A stretch of 64,000 nucleotides of DNA from Halomonas halophila. GTDB taxonomy: Bacteria; Pseudomonadota; Gammaproteobacteria; Pseudomonadales; Halomonadaceae. Below, one piece after another: positions 1 to 8,702 of this stretch. A model generated the notes under the pieces. It saw only the letters and a list, made by a program, of their open reading frames with translations, made no database searches and was not told the DNA's origin. Both the position numbers and the translations under genes were made by a program. Numbering within the stretch: the first letter of the stretch is position 1; the number at the start of each line of letters is the position of its first letter. Location of the stretch: assembly GCF_030406665.1 (NCBI RefSeq), contig NZ_CP129121.1:1922001-1986000 (forward strand). The letters are read 5' to 3'.

Positions 1-80
1 AGCTTGCGGGCGTCGTGATGGCTCAGCAGATAGACCGACTGGTCTTCCGGAATATAGAACTGCTGCAGCGGCTGGGTCAT
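1..80 (-). CDS. Unidentified protein, N-terminus only (cut by window edge)
   Basis: Only the first 26 or so codons are inside the window, beginning MTQPLQQFYIPEDQSVYLL and running off the left edge without a stop. A strong ribosome binding site (GGGGAGGACG) sits directly before the ATG, and the gene begins 29 bases after the stop of the E2 gene on the same strand. It is therefore probably the last or a late gene of the branched-chain dehydrogenase operon. The visible residues match no family I recognise; in other bacteria an E3 (lpdV) gene often occupies this position, but this N-terminus does not look like a flavoprotein. Confidence 0.55.
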   Translation of the reverse strand, partial: MTQPLQQFYIPEDQSVYLLSHHDARK

Positions 81-109
81 CGTCCTCCCCGTGGCGATCC
101 TCAGCTCAG

Positions 110-1420
110 CTAGAGCAGCATGGTTTCCGGGTCTTCCAGGTAGCCCTTCCAGGCGTTGCAGAAGCGCGCGATGGTGCCGCCGTCGAGCAGGCGGTGATCG
201 CCGGCCCAGGTCACGGTCATGATCGCCCGGCGAGTCAGCTCGCCGGCCTCGTCGAAGCGCGGCAGCCACTGGCTCTTGCCGATGGCGACGATCGCGGATT
301 CCGGGGCGTTGATGATCGGCGCGGCATAGGTGCCGCCCAGGGCACCGATGTTGGAGATGCTGATGGTGCCGCCCTGGAGATCCGCCTGGGCCACGCGCCC
401 TTCCCGCGCCGCGGCGGTCAGCCGCTGGATCTCGCCGGCCACGTCCAGCAGGCTCAGGCCTTCCACGCCCTTGACGTTGGGCACCATCAGGCCGGCCCTG
501 CCGTCCACCGCCATGCCGATGTTGCAGCACGGCAGATAGTGGATCTCGTCGCCGGCCTCGTTGAGCCGGCTGTTGAGCAGCGGGTAGTCCCGTATCGCCA
601 GCGCCATGGCCTTCATGAAGAACGGCATCAGGGTCAGCCTGACCTCCCGCGCCTCGGCCCGGGGCTTCAGCCGCTCGCGCAGCGCCAGCAGCTCGGTGAC
701 GTCGATCTCCTCGCCGTACTGGAAGTGCGGGATGGTCGAGGCCGCGGCCACCATCTGGCGGGCCATGGCCGCGCGCACGCCGCGCAGCGGCTCGACGCGT
801 ATCTCACCCTGAGCCTGATCCTGCCCCCTGCCCGATGCGGCAGCGGGCGCCACCGGCTCGGCGGCTGCCCCGTCGCCTTGGACCAGCGCCAGCACGTCCT
901 CCTTGAGCACCCGGCCGTCCTTGCCGGAGCCGGGCACGTCCTCGAGGCGCAGGTCATGCTCGCGCACCAGGCGGCGCACCGCGGGGCTGGCCGGAATCCG
1001 GCCATGGGGGCCCTGGCCCGAGGCGGCCCGGTCGGGGCGCTCCTGCTCGGCGGAGCACACGGTGCTCGCCTGCGGCGCCGGCGTCTCGAGGCGGGGCGCT
1101 CCTGTGTCGGTGTCAGCGTCGTCGTCGACCTCCTTCGCCGGCGCCGATGCCTCGGCATCCTCCGGCTCGGCGGCCGATTCACCGTCCGCCATCTCGTAGG
1201 CGAACAGCGGGGCGTGGACCTTGGCAATCTCGCCCTTGGCCACGTGCAGCTTGGTGACCCGCCCGCCCTCGGGGGCAGTGATCTCGACCAGGGCCTTGTC
1301 GGTCATCACCTCGACCACCGGCTGATCCTCCTCGATGGCGTCGCCCTCGGCGACCCGCCACTCGACGACTTCACACTCCACGATACCCTCGCCGATATCG
1401 GGCAGCTTGAACTCGGTCAT
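110..1420 (-). CDS. bkdB: Branched-chain 2-oxoacid dehydrogenase E2 (dihydrolipoyl acyltransferase)
   Basis: E2 core of a 2-oxoacid dehydrogenase complex (436 aa, cytosolic). It transfers the acyl group from E1 to CoA through a swinging lipoyl arm. One lipoyl domain lies at residues 1-75 with the lipoylated lysine at K42 in the motif MTDKALVEI. An acidic, Ala/Pro-rich linker follows, then an E3/E1-binding domain at about 141-180, a second linker, and the acyltransferase domain with the active-site motif GDHRLLDGG (H409, D413). It is the third gene of an E1 alpha-E1 beta-E2 operon, 22 bp after E1 beta, with an AGGAGC ribosome binding site. The single lipoyl domain and the separate E1 alpha and E1 beta subunits favour the branched-chain type over an acetoin or pyruvate complex, but substrate choice is inferred. 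Confidence 0.85.
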   Translation of the reverse strand: MTEFKLPDIGEGIVECEVVEWRVAEGDAIEEDQPVVEVMTDKALVEITAPEGGRVTKLHVAKGEIAKVHAPLFAYEMADGESAAEPEDAEASAPAKEVDDDADTDTGAPRLETPAPQASTVCSAEQERPDRAASGQGPHGRIPASPAVRRLVREHDLRLEDVPGSGKDGRVLKEDVLALVQGDGAAAEPVAPAAASGRGQDQAQGEIRVEPLRGVRAAMARQMVAAASTIPHFQYGEEIDVTELLALRERLKPRAEAREVRLTLMPFFMKAMALAIRDYPLLNSRLNEAGDEIHYLPCCNIGMAVDGRAGLMVPNVKGVEGLSLLDVAGEIQRLTAAAREGRVAQADLQGGTISISNIGALGGTYAAPIINAPESAIVAIGKSQWLPRFDEAGELTRRAIMTVTWAGDHRLLDGGTIARFCNAWKGYLEDPETMLL

Positions 1421-1442
1421 CGTGCTTGCTCCTGTCCTGGAC

Positions 1443-2420
1443 TCAGTAGTTGACGCTCTCGCGGATGGCCTCGAAGACCTTGAGGTGATCCGGCAGATAC
1501 TCCTTCTCCAGCGTCAGCGGGAAGGGCGTATCCAGGCCGGTCACGCGCAGGATCGGCGATTCCAGGTACAGGAAGCAGCGCTCCTGCAGGGTGGCGGCGA
1601 TCTCGCCAGCGAAGCCGCCGGTCTGCGGCGCCTCGTGGGTCACCACCAGCCGGCCGGTCTTGAGCAGCGATTCCGCCACGGTGTCGGCGTCCCAGGGCAA
1701 GAGCGTGCGCAGGTCGATCACCTCGCAGGAGATGCCCTCCTTCTCGGCCAGCTCGACCGCGCGGTCGATGATCTCTATCTGGGCGCCCCAGCCCACCAGG
1801 GTGACGTCGCTGCCCTCCTTGGTGATCTCGGCCTCGCCCAGCGGCAGCTGATAGTCCTCCTCCGGCACTTCGCCGGTGGACGCGCGATAGAGCCGCTTGG
1901 GCTCGAAGAAGATCACCGGGTCCGGATCGCGAATGGACGCCAGCAGCAGGCCCTTGGCCTCGTAGGGATTGCGCGGCACCACGATCTTCAGCCCCGGCGT
2001 ATGGGTGAAGTAGGCCTCCGGCGACTGGGAGTGATAGTGGCCGCCGGAGATGCCGCCGCCGTAGGGCGCGCGGATGGTCAGGCCGCCGACGTTGAACAGG
2101 TCGCCGGAGCGATAGCGGAACTTGGCGGTCTCGTTGACGATCTGGTCGAAGGCCGGAAAGATGTAGTCGGCGAACTGGATCTCCGCTACCGGCACCGAGC
2201 CCTGAGCGGCCAGGCCGTTGGCGAAGCCGACGATGCCCTGCTCCACCAGCGGCGTATTGAAGCAGCGCGCCCGGCCGTAGCGTTCCTGCAGATGGCTGGT
2301 AGCGCGGAAGACCCCACCGAAGCCACCCACGTCCTCGCCGAAGCACAGCACCTTCTCGTCCTCGGCCATGGCGATGTCCAGGGCGTGGTTGATCGCCTGC
2401 AGCAGATTCATGGTCGGCAT
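1443..2420 (-). CDS. bkdA2: 2-oxoacid dehydrogenase E1 component, beta subunit
   Basis: Beta subunit (325 aa) of the thiamine-diphosphate-dependent E1 heterotetramer that decarboxylates branched-chain 2-oxoacids made from Val, Leu and Ile. It has the transketolase pyrimidine-binding domain in the N-terminal half (GEDVGGFGGVF, FNTPLVEQGIVGFANGLA, DYIFPAFDQIVNE) and the C-terminal transketolase domain after about residue 200 (DLRTLLPWD, THEAPQTGGFAGEI). Length is normal for the family. Its ATG lies one base after the TGA of E1 alpha, so translation is probably coupled. The next in-frame ATG (codon 4) is an alternative start. Confidence 0.88.
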   Translation of the reverse strand: MPTMNLLQAINHALDIAMAEDEKVLCFGEDVGGFGGVFRATSHLQERYGRARCFNTPLVEQGIVGFANGLAAQGSVPVAEIQFADYIFPAFDQIVNETAKFRYRSGDLFNVGGLTIRAPYGGGISGGHYHSQSPEAYFTHTPGLKIVVPRNPYEAKGLLLASIRDPDPVIFFEPKRLYRASTGEVPEEDYQLPLGEAEITKEGSDVTLVGWGAQIEIIDRAVELAEKEGISCEVIDLRTLLPWDADTVAESLLKTGRLVVTHEAPQTGGFAGEIAATLQERCFLYLESPILRVTGLDTPFPLTLEKEYLPDHLKVFEAIRESVNY

Positions 2421-2421
2421 A

Positions 2422-3627
2422 TCAGGACTCTCCCTCGTCGTCGGTGCGGCTCAGCTCGGGATCGAGGAAGCGCGCCCCCTTCGGATAGGCCTCCGGATGG
2501 CGGCGGATATGGGACTTGAGCGCATCGAGCTGCTGCTGCAGGGCCGGCGTGACCTCGGCGTAGACGTCGGTGACCAGGGTATCGAGGGGCGGCGGCGGGC
2601 GCTTCTCGGCGCGCTTCATGGCCTCCAGCACCTCGCGGCGCAGCCGCTCCTGCAGTTCCTTCTCCTCATCGTCGCTCCACCAGCCCTGGTCGTACATCCA
2701 GCGCTGCATGCGCAGGATCGGGTCCTTCTCGCGCCAGGCTTCCTCCTCCTTGCGCGAGCGATAGCCGGAGGGGTCGTCCGAGGACGAATGCGCGGCCAGA
2801 CGATAGGTCATGGCCTCGATCAGCACCGGCTTGTTGTGCTCGACGGCGATGCGCCGTGCCTCCTGGGTGGCGCGATGGACCGCCAGGATGTCGTTGCCGT
2901 CGACGCGGATCACGTGCATGCGATAGCCGAAGGCTCGCGGCGCCACGCCGTCGGCGGCGAACTGCTCGATGGCCGGGGTGGAGATGGCGTAACCGTTGTT
3001 GCGGCAGAAGAAGATCACCGGCACCTCGTGCACCGCCGCCATGTTCAGGGCGGCGTGGAAGTCGCCCTCGGAGGCGGCGCCCTCACCGAAGAATACCGCG
3101 GTGCACTGGCCCTCGCCGGCCAGCTTCTGGCCGTAGGCATAGCCGGTGGCCTGGGGAATCTGGGTGGCCAGCGGCGAGGAAATGGTCATGTAATGGAGCT
3201 TGCGCGACCCGTAGTGGATCGGCATCTGGCGCCCCTTGCCGTAGTCGAGCTCGTTGCCGAACAGCTGGTTCATGAACTCGTCGAAGGTGAAGCCGCGATA
3301 GACCAGCGCGCCCTGCTCGCGGTACTGGGCCATGATCATGTCGGCCTCGTCGAGCGCCGCGGTGGCGCCGATCACCGCGGCCTCCTCGCCGGTGCACTGC
3401 ATGTAGAAGCTGAGCCGGCCCTGGCGCTGGGCGGCCATCATGCGCTCGTCGAGCACCCGGGTGGCGATCATCGCCCGGTAGATGGCCCGAGCCTCGTCGC
3501 GCTCGAGGGTCGGAGCCTCGGCGCCCTCGCAGAGGGTGCCCTCCTGGGTCAGCACCCGATAGGTGGGAATGCTGAACTCGTCACCGGCCAGAAACTCCGG
3601 CACGTGAATATCTCGCGTCGTGGTCAT
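2422..3627 (-). CDS. bkdA1: 2-oxoacid dehydrogenase E1 component, alpha subunit
   Basis: Alpha subunit (401 aa from this start) of the branched-chain 2-oxoacid dehydrogenase E1. The thiamine-diphosphate motif GEGAASEGDFHAALN...NNGYAIS is clear, followed by the phosphorylation-loop-like YRLAAHSSSDDPSGYR and a C-terminal helical tail. I chose the ATG at 3627 because AAGGA lies nine bases upstream and because the longer frame to 3708 adds a poorly conserved, Arg-rich stretch with no ribosome binding site. This is the first gene of the operon; a palindromic site about 90 bp upstream may bind its regulator. Substrate specificity (branched-chain rather than pyruvate) is inferred from the operon form. 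Confidence 0.86.
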   Translation of the reverse strand: MTTTRDIHVPEFLAGDEFSIPTYRVLTQEGTLCEGAEAPTLERDEARAIYRAMIATRVLDERMMAAQRQGRLSFYMQCTGEEAAVIGATAALDEADMIMAQYREQGALVYRGFTFDEFMNQLFGNELDYGKGRQMPIHYGSRKLHYMTISSPLATQIPQATGYAYGQKLAGEGQCTAVFFGEGAASEGDFHAALNMAAVHEVPVIFFCRNNGYAISTPAIEQFAADGVAPRAFGYRMHVIRVDGNDILAVHRATQEARRIAVEHNKPVLIEAMTYRLAAHSSSDDPSGYRSRKEEEAWREKDPILRMQRWMYDQGWWSDDEEKELQERLRREVLEAMKRAEKRPPPPLDTLVTDVYAEVTPALQQQLDALKSHIRRHPEAYPKGARFLDPELSRTDDEGES

Positions 3628-3717
3628 CGTCGTGATCCTTACCCCTTTTGGGGGCAGTGTTGTCGCTCTTGTGTCGGACCGCCAGGGGATCGCCCGGGCG
3701 TCGATCAACGCACGACT

Positions 3718-3734
3718 CTGACGTTAACGTAAAC
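3718..3734 (-). promoter_or_regulatory. Candidate operator for the branched-chain dehydrogenase operon
   Basis: The sequence CTGACGTTAACGTAAAC contains a perfect 10-bp palindrome, ACGTTAACGT (3721-3730), in an otherwise GC-rich leader about 90 bp upstream of the E1 alpha start. The ACGT-spaced pattern resembles, from memory, operators of the MerR-family regulator LiuR that controls branched-chain amino acid breakdown in gammaproteobacteria. No regulator gene is adjacent, so the assignment rests on the site and the target genes only. Confidence 0.35.
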
Positions 3735-3785
3735 TAAAAACCTTCGATAGCACGACGAAAGTCACACGCCGGCGAGGCCGCGTTC

Positions 3786-4538
3786 TTAAGCGGCGGCCGG
3801 CTGCAGCCGGGCGAAGACGCTGTCCACGGTCAGCGCCAGCAGCCCGATCAGCAGTGCGCCCTGCAGCACGTAGGCAGTATTGCCGTTGACGATGCCGGAG
3901 ATGATCGGGTCGCCCAGATTGCTCGCCCCCACGGTGGCGCCGATCGCCGCGGTGGCGATATTGATGGTCACCGAGGTGCGGATGCCGGCCAGGATCACCG
4001 GCCAGGCCAGCGGCAGCTCCACCTGGCGCAGCAGCTGGCCGCTGGTCATGCCCATGCCTCGGGCGGCCTCGCGCACGCCGGAGTCGACGCCCTCGAGCCC
4101 GGTCAGGGTGTTGCGCACGATCGGCAGCAGCCCGTAGAGCAGCAATGCGACGATGATCGGCAGGGTGCCGAAACCCAGCACCGGCACCGCCAGCGCCAGC
4201 ACCGCCACCGGCGGGAAGGTCTGCCCGATCGAGGCCAGCTGGGCGACCAGCGGCAGGAAGTCGCGGCCGGCACGCCGCGTCACCGCCACCGCGGCGCCGA
4301 CGCCGATCGCCACCGCGGCCAGCGCCGCGACGGCCACCACCAGCAGATGGCGGCCCAGCAGCGTCAGGAAATCGGCCCGGGCATAGACGACGCTGCGGCT
4401 GTCCGGCTCGACCAGCCGGAACAGCCCCTCGAGCCAGGGCATGCCCACGCAGGCGGCGAGCAGCAGCACGGCCCAGGCCAGCGGCACCAGCCAGCGCGTC
4501 CCTCCCCGCGAGACCAGGCGACTCACCGCCTCACTCAT
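3786..4538 (-). CDS. yehW: ABC transporter permease, YehW type
   Basis: Inner-membrane permease (250 aa) of a compatible-solute/glycine-betaine type ABC importer. About six hydrophobic segments are visible (for example residues 17-35, 60-80, 112-130), with the permease EAA-type loop REAARGMGMTSGQLLRQVELPLAWPVI in the middle, which contacts the ATPase. The MSEAVSRLV start at 4538 is preferred over an upstream one because it overlaps the ATPase stop by eight bases, matching the overlaps elsewhere in this operon. It is the last of four genes in the order of E. coli yehZ-yehY-yehX-yehW, and its length matches YehW. The substrate cannot be read from sequence; the E. coli system is a low-affinity, stress-induced osmolyte transporter. 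Confidence 0.78.
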   Translation of the reverse strand: MSEAVSRLVSRGGTRWLVPLAWAVLLLAACVGMPWLEGLFRLVEPDSRSVVYARADFLTLLGRHLLVVAVAALAAVAIGVGAAVAVTRRAGRDFLPLVAQLASIGQTFPPVAVLALAVPVLGFGTLPIIVALLLYGLLPIVRNTLTGLEGVDSGVREAARGMGMTSGQLLRQVELPLAWPVILAGIRTSVTINIATAAIGATVGASNLGDPIISGIVNGNTAYVLQGALLIGLLALTVDSVFARLQPAAA

Positions 4539-5475
4539 GATGCTTCGCCCCCACCAGCTGGCGCAGCGACAGCTCGCCGACCGGCATGTCCTCGTCATCG
4601 ACCACGGCCAGGCGCTCGGCGTGGCGCCACAGCATCATCGACAGCGCCTCGCGCAGGGTGGCGTGGCGGGAGATCCGCTCCCGCGGCAGCAGCCGCGGGC
4701 TCAGCGGCATCATCCGCTCGCCGACGGTCAGCAGCGCCGCCTCCTTGAGGCCGCGGTCCTCGCCGCCGAGCAGCGATTCGACGAAAGCGTCGGCGGGCTC
4801 GCGCAGCAGCTCAAGCGGATGACCCTGCTGGCGGATGCGTCCGCCGTCCATGACCACCAGCCGATCGGCCAGCCGCAGCGCCTCGTCCATGTCGTGGGTG
4901 ACGAAGACGATGGTCTTCTGCAGCCGCGACTGAAGCTCGCGCAGTTCGTGCTGGAGCGTCTCGCGGGTGATCGGATCCAGCGCCCCGAAGGGCTCGTCCA
5001 TCAGCAGAATATCGGGATCGGCGGCCAGCGCCCGGGCCACGCCGACCCGCTGGGCCTGACCGCCGGAGAGCTGGCGCGGATACTTGCCGGCGAATTCCTG
5101 CATCGACAGGCCGAGCATCGCCATCAGCTCCTCGACCCGCTCGCGGATCCGTGCCGGAGGCCATTTCAGCAGCCGCGGCACCAGGCCGATGTTGCGCGCC
5201 ACCGTCCAGTGCGGAAACAGCCCGGTGCTCTGGATCGCATAGCCCATGCGCCGGCGCAGGGTCTCCTCGCGGAAGTCGCGGATCTGCTGGCCGTCGATGT
5301 GGATCTCGCCGTCGCTGTGCTCGATCAGGCGGTTGATCATGCGCAGCGTCGTCGACTTGCCGCAGCCGGAGGTGCCCACCAGCACGCACAGCTCGCCGCG
5401 TTCGACGCGCAGCGAGATGTCGTCCACCGCGGCGGTGTCACCGAAGCGCTTGGACACGCCGATGAGTTCGATCAT
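4531..5475 (-). CDS. yehX: ABC transporter ATP-binding protein, YehX type
   Basis: ATPase (314 aa) that powers the four-gene importer. Walker A GTSGCGKST starts near residue 34, the signature LSGGQAQR and Walker B ILLMDEPFGALD follow in the middle, and the switch histidine is in VTHDMDEAL. The roughly 80 residues after the nucleotide-binding domain end in a CBS-like stretch (LREALSMMLWRHAERLAVVDDE), the part that senses ionic strength in OpuA/OpuC relatives. The gene overlaps YehY by ATGA and YehW by eight bases, so the operon is translationally coupled. Confidence 0.85.
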   Translation of the reverse strand: MIELIGVSKRFGDTAAVDDISLRVERGELCVLVGTSGCGKSTTLRMINRLIEHSDGEIHIDGQQIRDFREETLRRRMGYAIQSTGLFPHWTVARNIGLVPRLLKWPPARIRERVEELMAMLGLSMQEFAGKYPRQLSGGQAQRVGVARALAADPDILLMDEPFGALDPITRETLQHELRELQSRLQKTIVFVTHDMDEALRLADRLVVMDGGRIRQQGHPLELLREPADAFVESLLGGEDRGLKEAALLTVGERMMPLSPRLLPRERISRHATLREALSMMLWRHAERLAVVDDEDMPVGELSLRQLVGAKHHE

Positions 5476-6665
5476 GTGGCCTCTCCCTGGCGTGTAAGGT
5501 CGGTCAGGGCGCCCAGCAAGGCATCGGCGAGCAGCGCCATGACCAGGATCGGCAGGGCGCCGAGCAGCACCATGTCCATGGCCGCCTGCCCCAGCCCCTG
5601 AAAGATGAAGGTGCCGAGGCCGCCGGCGCCGATCAGCGCGGCCACGGCGGTCAGGCCGATGGCCTGCACGGTGGTGATGCGAATGCCCTCGAGGATCACC
5701 GGCGCGGCCAGCGGCAGGCGCACCTGACGGAACACCTGGCCGCGACTCATGCCCATGCCCCGGGCCGCGTCGATCACGCCGGGGTCGACCTCATCGAGGG
5801 CCACGAAGGTGTTGCGCACCATCGGCAGCAGGCTGTAGCCGACCAGCGCCAGCAGCGCCGGCGCGGCGCCGATGCCGCTCACGCCCAGCGCCCCCAGCCA
5901 CTCGACGTGGGCGCCCAGCCAGGCCAGCGGCGCCAGCAGCAGACCGAACAGCGCCAGGCTGGGAATGGTCTGCAGGAAGTTGAGCACCGCGAAGCCGAGC
6001 ATGCGGCAGCGCGCCCAGCGGCGCATGGCCAGCGCCAGGGCCACGCCGAGCACTAAACTGACGCCGACGGCGGCGCCGACCAGCAGCAGATGCTCGACAA
6101 TGGCGGCGATGAAGCCGTCGCGGCGGGCCAGGAACTCCTGGCGCAGCGCCAGCGGTTCGAGGCCGAACGTCAGCCAGGCGGCGAAGCTCGCCAGCGGCAC
6201 CAGCAGCAGCGACCAGCCCAGCGTCCGCGACAGCGCCAAACGCGTGCGCAGCTCGATCAGCGCCAGCAGCAGCAGGAACAGCGCCACCCAGACCCCGGCG
6301 CTCACGCCCATGCGCGCCTGGGGCAGATCGGCCTCGACCAGCCTGGCCGCGGCCAGCGCCAGCCAGGCCGGCAGTGCGGCGAGCATCGCCACCACCAGCC
6401 CCAGGGCCCAGCGCAGGCGGCATCGTTGCGGGCGCCAGGCCAGCGCCAGCACGGCGAGCAGCGGCGCCAGGCTGATCAAAAAAACCGGCCAGCCGGCCGC
6501 CTCCCAGGCGGCATGGCCCTGGCCGGGTACGATGCGATTGGGCGCCACGCTGACGGCATCGAGCCCGCTCCAGGCGACCAGGGTCGCCATCAGCAGGCTC
6601 AGCAGCACGACGTTGGGGCGAGGCACATCCCTGTTCCCTGTCTCCTCGTTCACCCCGCGGCTCAT
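5472..6665 (-). CDS. yehY: ABC transporter permease with extra N-terminal membrane domain, YehY type
   Basis: Larger permease (397 aa) of the same importer. The first 175 residues form an additional block of about five membrane segments not found in YehW. The conserved permease domain follows, with the coupling loop DAARGMGMSRGQVFRQVRLPLAAPVI. E. coli YehY has the same extended N-terminus, and this feature together with gene order is the best argument for the Yeh assignment over OpuC or ProW. It overlaps both the binding protein gene and the ATPase gene by ATGA. Confidence 0.8.
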   Translation of the reverse strand: MSRGVNEETGNRDVPRPNVVLLSLLMATLVAWSGLDAVSVAPNRIVPGQGHAAWEAAGWPVFLISLAPLLAVLALAWRPQRCRLRWALGLVVAMLAALPAWLALAAARLVEADLPQARMGVSAGVWVALFLLLLALIELRTRLALSRTLGWSLLLVPLASFAAWLTFGLEPLALRQEFLARRDGFIAAIVEHLLLVGAAVGVSLVLGVALALAMRRWARCRMLGFAVLNFLQTIPSLALFGLLLAPLAWLGAHVEWLGALGVSGIGAAPALLALVGYSLLPMVRNTFVALDEVDPGVIDAARGMGMSRGQVFRQVRLPLAAPVILEGIRITTVQAIGLTAVAALIGAGGLGTFIFQGLGQAAMDMVLLGALPILVMALLADALLGALTDLTRQGEAT

Positions 6666-7588
6666 TCGTCCAGGGTGTCGAGGAAGTCGCCGGCCACCTT
6701 GGCCGGATCACGGCCGTTGACGGCCACATCGCCGTTGAGCCGCTGCAGGGTGTCGCGGTCCAGCGCCTCGAACACCGGCGCCAGCAGGGTCTCGATCTCG
6801 GGATGCGCCTCGAGCACCTCGGCGCGTACCACCGGCGCCGGCTGATAGACCGGCTGCACGCCGAGGGTGTCGTCCAGCACGTGCAGATCGAGGGCCTTGA
6901 GGCCGCCGTCGGTGCCGTAGGTCATGGCGGCGTTAACGCCGCTGGTCTGCTGGGCGGCGGCCCGCATGGTGGCGGCGGTATTGCCGCCGGAGAGCACCAG
7001 CAGCTCGTCCTCGGAGAGCTCGAAGCCATAGGCGTCCTGGAAGGCCGGCAGCGCCTGGGGCGACTCGACGAACTCGGCGCTCGCCGCCAGCTTGAACTCG
7101 CCGCCGTCGTCGAGATAGCCGGCCAGGTCCTCGAGGCTCGCCAGCTCGTGCGCGCGGGCCAGATCGCCGCGCACGCTGATCGCCCAGGTGTTGTTGGCCT
7201 CGGCGGGCGTCAGCCACACCAGATCGTTGGCTTCGCGATCCTTCTGACGGACCGTCTCATAGGCCTGCTGGGGGTCCTTCCACACCGGGCTGTCGGCCAT
7301 GTCGAAGAAGAAAGCGCCGTTGCCGGTGTATTCCGGGTAGAGATCGATCTCCCCGGCGGTCAGGGCCGTGCGCACGATGCTGGTGGCGCCCAGCTGCAGG
7401 CGATCCTCCACCGCGATGCCGCCGGCCTCCAGGCGTTGCAGGATCAGCTGCCCGAGCACCGAGCCCTCGGTGTCGATCTTGGAGGCGATCACCACCGGCT
7501 CTCCGGCGGCGTCCTGGGCCTGCGCCGCGCCCAGGGTCATCAGGGTGCCGGCCGCGATGGCGGCGAGACGTGTCAGTGCTGGCTGCAT
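6662..7588 (-). CDS. yehZ: Substrate-binding protein of osmolyte ABC importer (OsmF/YehZ type)
   Basis: Periplasmic solute-binding protein (308 aa) of the OpuAC-like family. A signal peptide is visible at residues 1-25 (hydrophobic run ending AAQAQDA, a good signal peptidase I site). Family motifs include SKIDTEGSVLGQLILQ, EIDLYPEYTGN and AMTYGTDGGLKALDL. The start at 7588 gives a normal-length secreted protein; the much longer open frame upstream is antisense to the neighbouring gene and lacks a signal peptide. It is the first gene of the operon and overlaps the permease by ATGA. A promoter-like pair lies just upstream. Confidence 0.82.
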   Translation of the reverse strand: MQPALTRLAAIAAGTLMTLGAAQAQDAAGEPVVIASKIDTEGSVLGQLILQRLEAGGIAVEDRLQLGATSIVRTALTAGEIDLYPEYTGNGAFFFDMADSPVWKDPQQAYETVRQKDREANDLVWLTPAEANNTWAISVRGDLARAHELASLEDLAGYLDDGGEFKLAASAEFVESPQALPAFQDAYGFELSEDELLVLSGGNTAATMRAAAQQTSGVNAAMTYGTDGGLKALDLHVLDDTLGVQPVYQPAPVVRAEVLEAHPEIETLLAPVFEALDRDTLQRLNGDVAVNGRDPAKVAGDFLDTLDE

Positions 7589-7623
7589 GGATACCACCCG
7601 CTTCCCGAATGAATGTATGCTGG

Positions 7624-7653
7624 AGTATAAGACCTGTATAGCTTCGCTGTCAG
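7624..7653 (-). promoter_or_regulatory. Candidate promoter of the yehZYXW operon
   Basis: On the minus strand CTGACA (7653-7648) and TATACT (7629-7624) are 18 bases apart, about 35 bases before the yehZ start. The -10 in the context CTTATACT resembles the extended sigma-S form; the E. coli homologue osmF is sigma-S dependent. The assignment comes from motif reading only. Confidence 0.4.
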
Positions 7654-7684
7654 AGCGCCATCTCAACGCCCGGAGCGAGACCGC

Positions 7685-8641
7685 ATGCCGCCATTCCGCG
7701 ATGACATCCGCCCCTGGCGCCACCCGCTGGTACGCGACCTGGCCTGGCTGTTGCAAGCACCTGACCTGATCACCCTCGAGACCCCCGGCCGCCCCGATCG
7801 CCGCAGCCTGGGTCTCGAGAGCGACGCCGCCCTGAGCGACTATCTGAGCCACCTGGACGACGCCCCGAGCGATCTGGAGCGCTACGTCGGCGCGGCCCTG
7901 GAGGGCCGCATGGGCCACTATCACGAGCGCCTGTGGCAGTTCCTGCTCGATACCGCACCGAATACCCGCCTGCTCGCCCACAACCTGCCGGTGCTTCAGG
8001 AACGTCGCACCCTGGGCGAGCTCGACCTGATCTACGCCGAGTCGCCGGATCCTGTGCCCGTCCATCTCGAGGTGGCGATCAAGTACTACCTGGGTCTCAC
8101 CGAGGGCCCGGGCGCCGACGACGATCAGGCTCGCTGGGTCGGCCCCGGCGGGCTCGACAGCCTGGCCCTCAAGCGCCATCACCTGGAGCACCACCAGCTG
8201 CCGCTGGCCCAGCGCCCGCTGGCGCGCCAGGCGCTGGCCGAACGGCTGGGAGCGCCGGTGCCGGGGCTGCGTCAGCGCCTGGCCATGCCCGGGGTGCTGT
8301 TCTACCCCTGGCAGACGCCTCTGCCCTCCCCGCGCCAGGCCACGCCCGACCACCTGCGCGGCCAGTGGCTGCACTGGCACGACTGGCCAGCCTGGTGCGA
8401 GCGCCTGCCGGAAAACGCGCTCGGCGCCTGGCTGTGCAAGCCTCACTGGCTGGCGTTTCCTCCCCTCCCGCAGATGAGCCCGCTGTCGGTCCTCGAGCAT
8501 CGGCTGCGCCTGCACTTTCTCCGCGGCGGCGCGCCGGTTCAGCTCGCCATCCTTCTCGACACCACCTCGTCCCCGAGCTGGCAGCGCGTCTTCGTCGTCG
8601 ACGATGCCTGGCCCCATCGCCTCCCGCTGCCACCGGCATGA
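7685..8641 (+). CDS. DUF1853 family protein, nuclease-fold-like
   Basis: Protein of 318 aa matching the DUF1853 family by its RHPLVRDLAWLLQAPDL start and the KPHWLAFPP motif near the end. The central segment TLGELDLIY...VHLEVAIKYYL has the spacing of a PD-(D/E)XK nuclease core (Glu/Asp, then E-x-K), so a nuclease-related fold is plausible. Catalysis is unproven and the physiological role unknown. The gene is divergent from yehZ across a 96-bp gap. No signal peptide or membrane segment is visible, so it is probably cytosolic. The GC-rich composition matches the neighbours. Confidence 0.7.
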   Translation: MPPFRDDIRPWRHPLVRDLAWLLQAPDLITLETPGRPDRRSLGLESDAALSDYLSHLDDAPSDLERYVGAALEGRMGHYHERLWQFLLDTAPNTRLLAHNLPVLQERRTLGELDLIYAESPDPVPVHLEVAIKYYLGLTEGPGADDDQARWVGPGGLDSLALKRHHLEHHQLPLAQRPLARQALAERLGAPVPGLRQRLAMPGVLFYPWQTPLPSPRQATPDHLRGQWLHWHDWPAWCERLPENALGAWLCKPHWLAFPPLPQMSPLSVLEHRLRLHFLRGGAPVQLAILLDTTSSPSWQRVFVVDDAWPHRLPLPPA

Positions 8642-8681
8642 TGCACTAACGGCCTTCTCGCGCCGGACTTGAGCGACATAT

Positions 8682-8702
8682 TTTGTAACCTGAATTTACA
8701 AA
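8682..8702. promoter_or_regulatory. Inverted repeat, candidate operator
   Basis: A perfect inverted repeat TTTGTAA-N7-TTACAAA lies in the 165-bp gap before two small unknown genes. Its AT-rich arms contrast with the surrounding GC-rich sequence. It is similar to, but one base shorter in spacing than, the TyrR/PhhR box TGTAAA-N6-TTTACA. Confidence 0.4.

Noticed and set aside
194..1453. 419-codon open frame on the plus strand
   Set aside because: It is antisense to the E2 gene; its composition (His/Arg/Leu rich, no motifs) is typical of shadow frames in GC-rich DNA. The same holds for other long antisense frames over cysS, glnS, ppiD, lon, capD and cysNC.
7589..8617. N-terminal extension of the substrate-binding protein to 651 aa
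   Set aside because: The extension is antisense to the DUF1853 gene, lacks motifs, and would bury the signal peptide.
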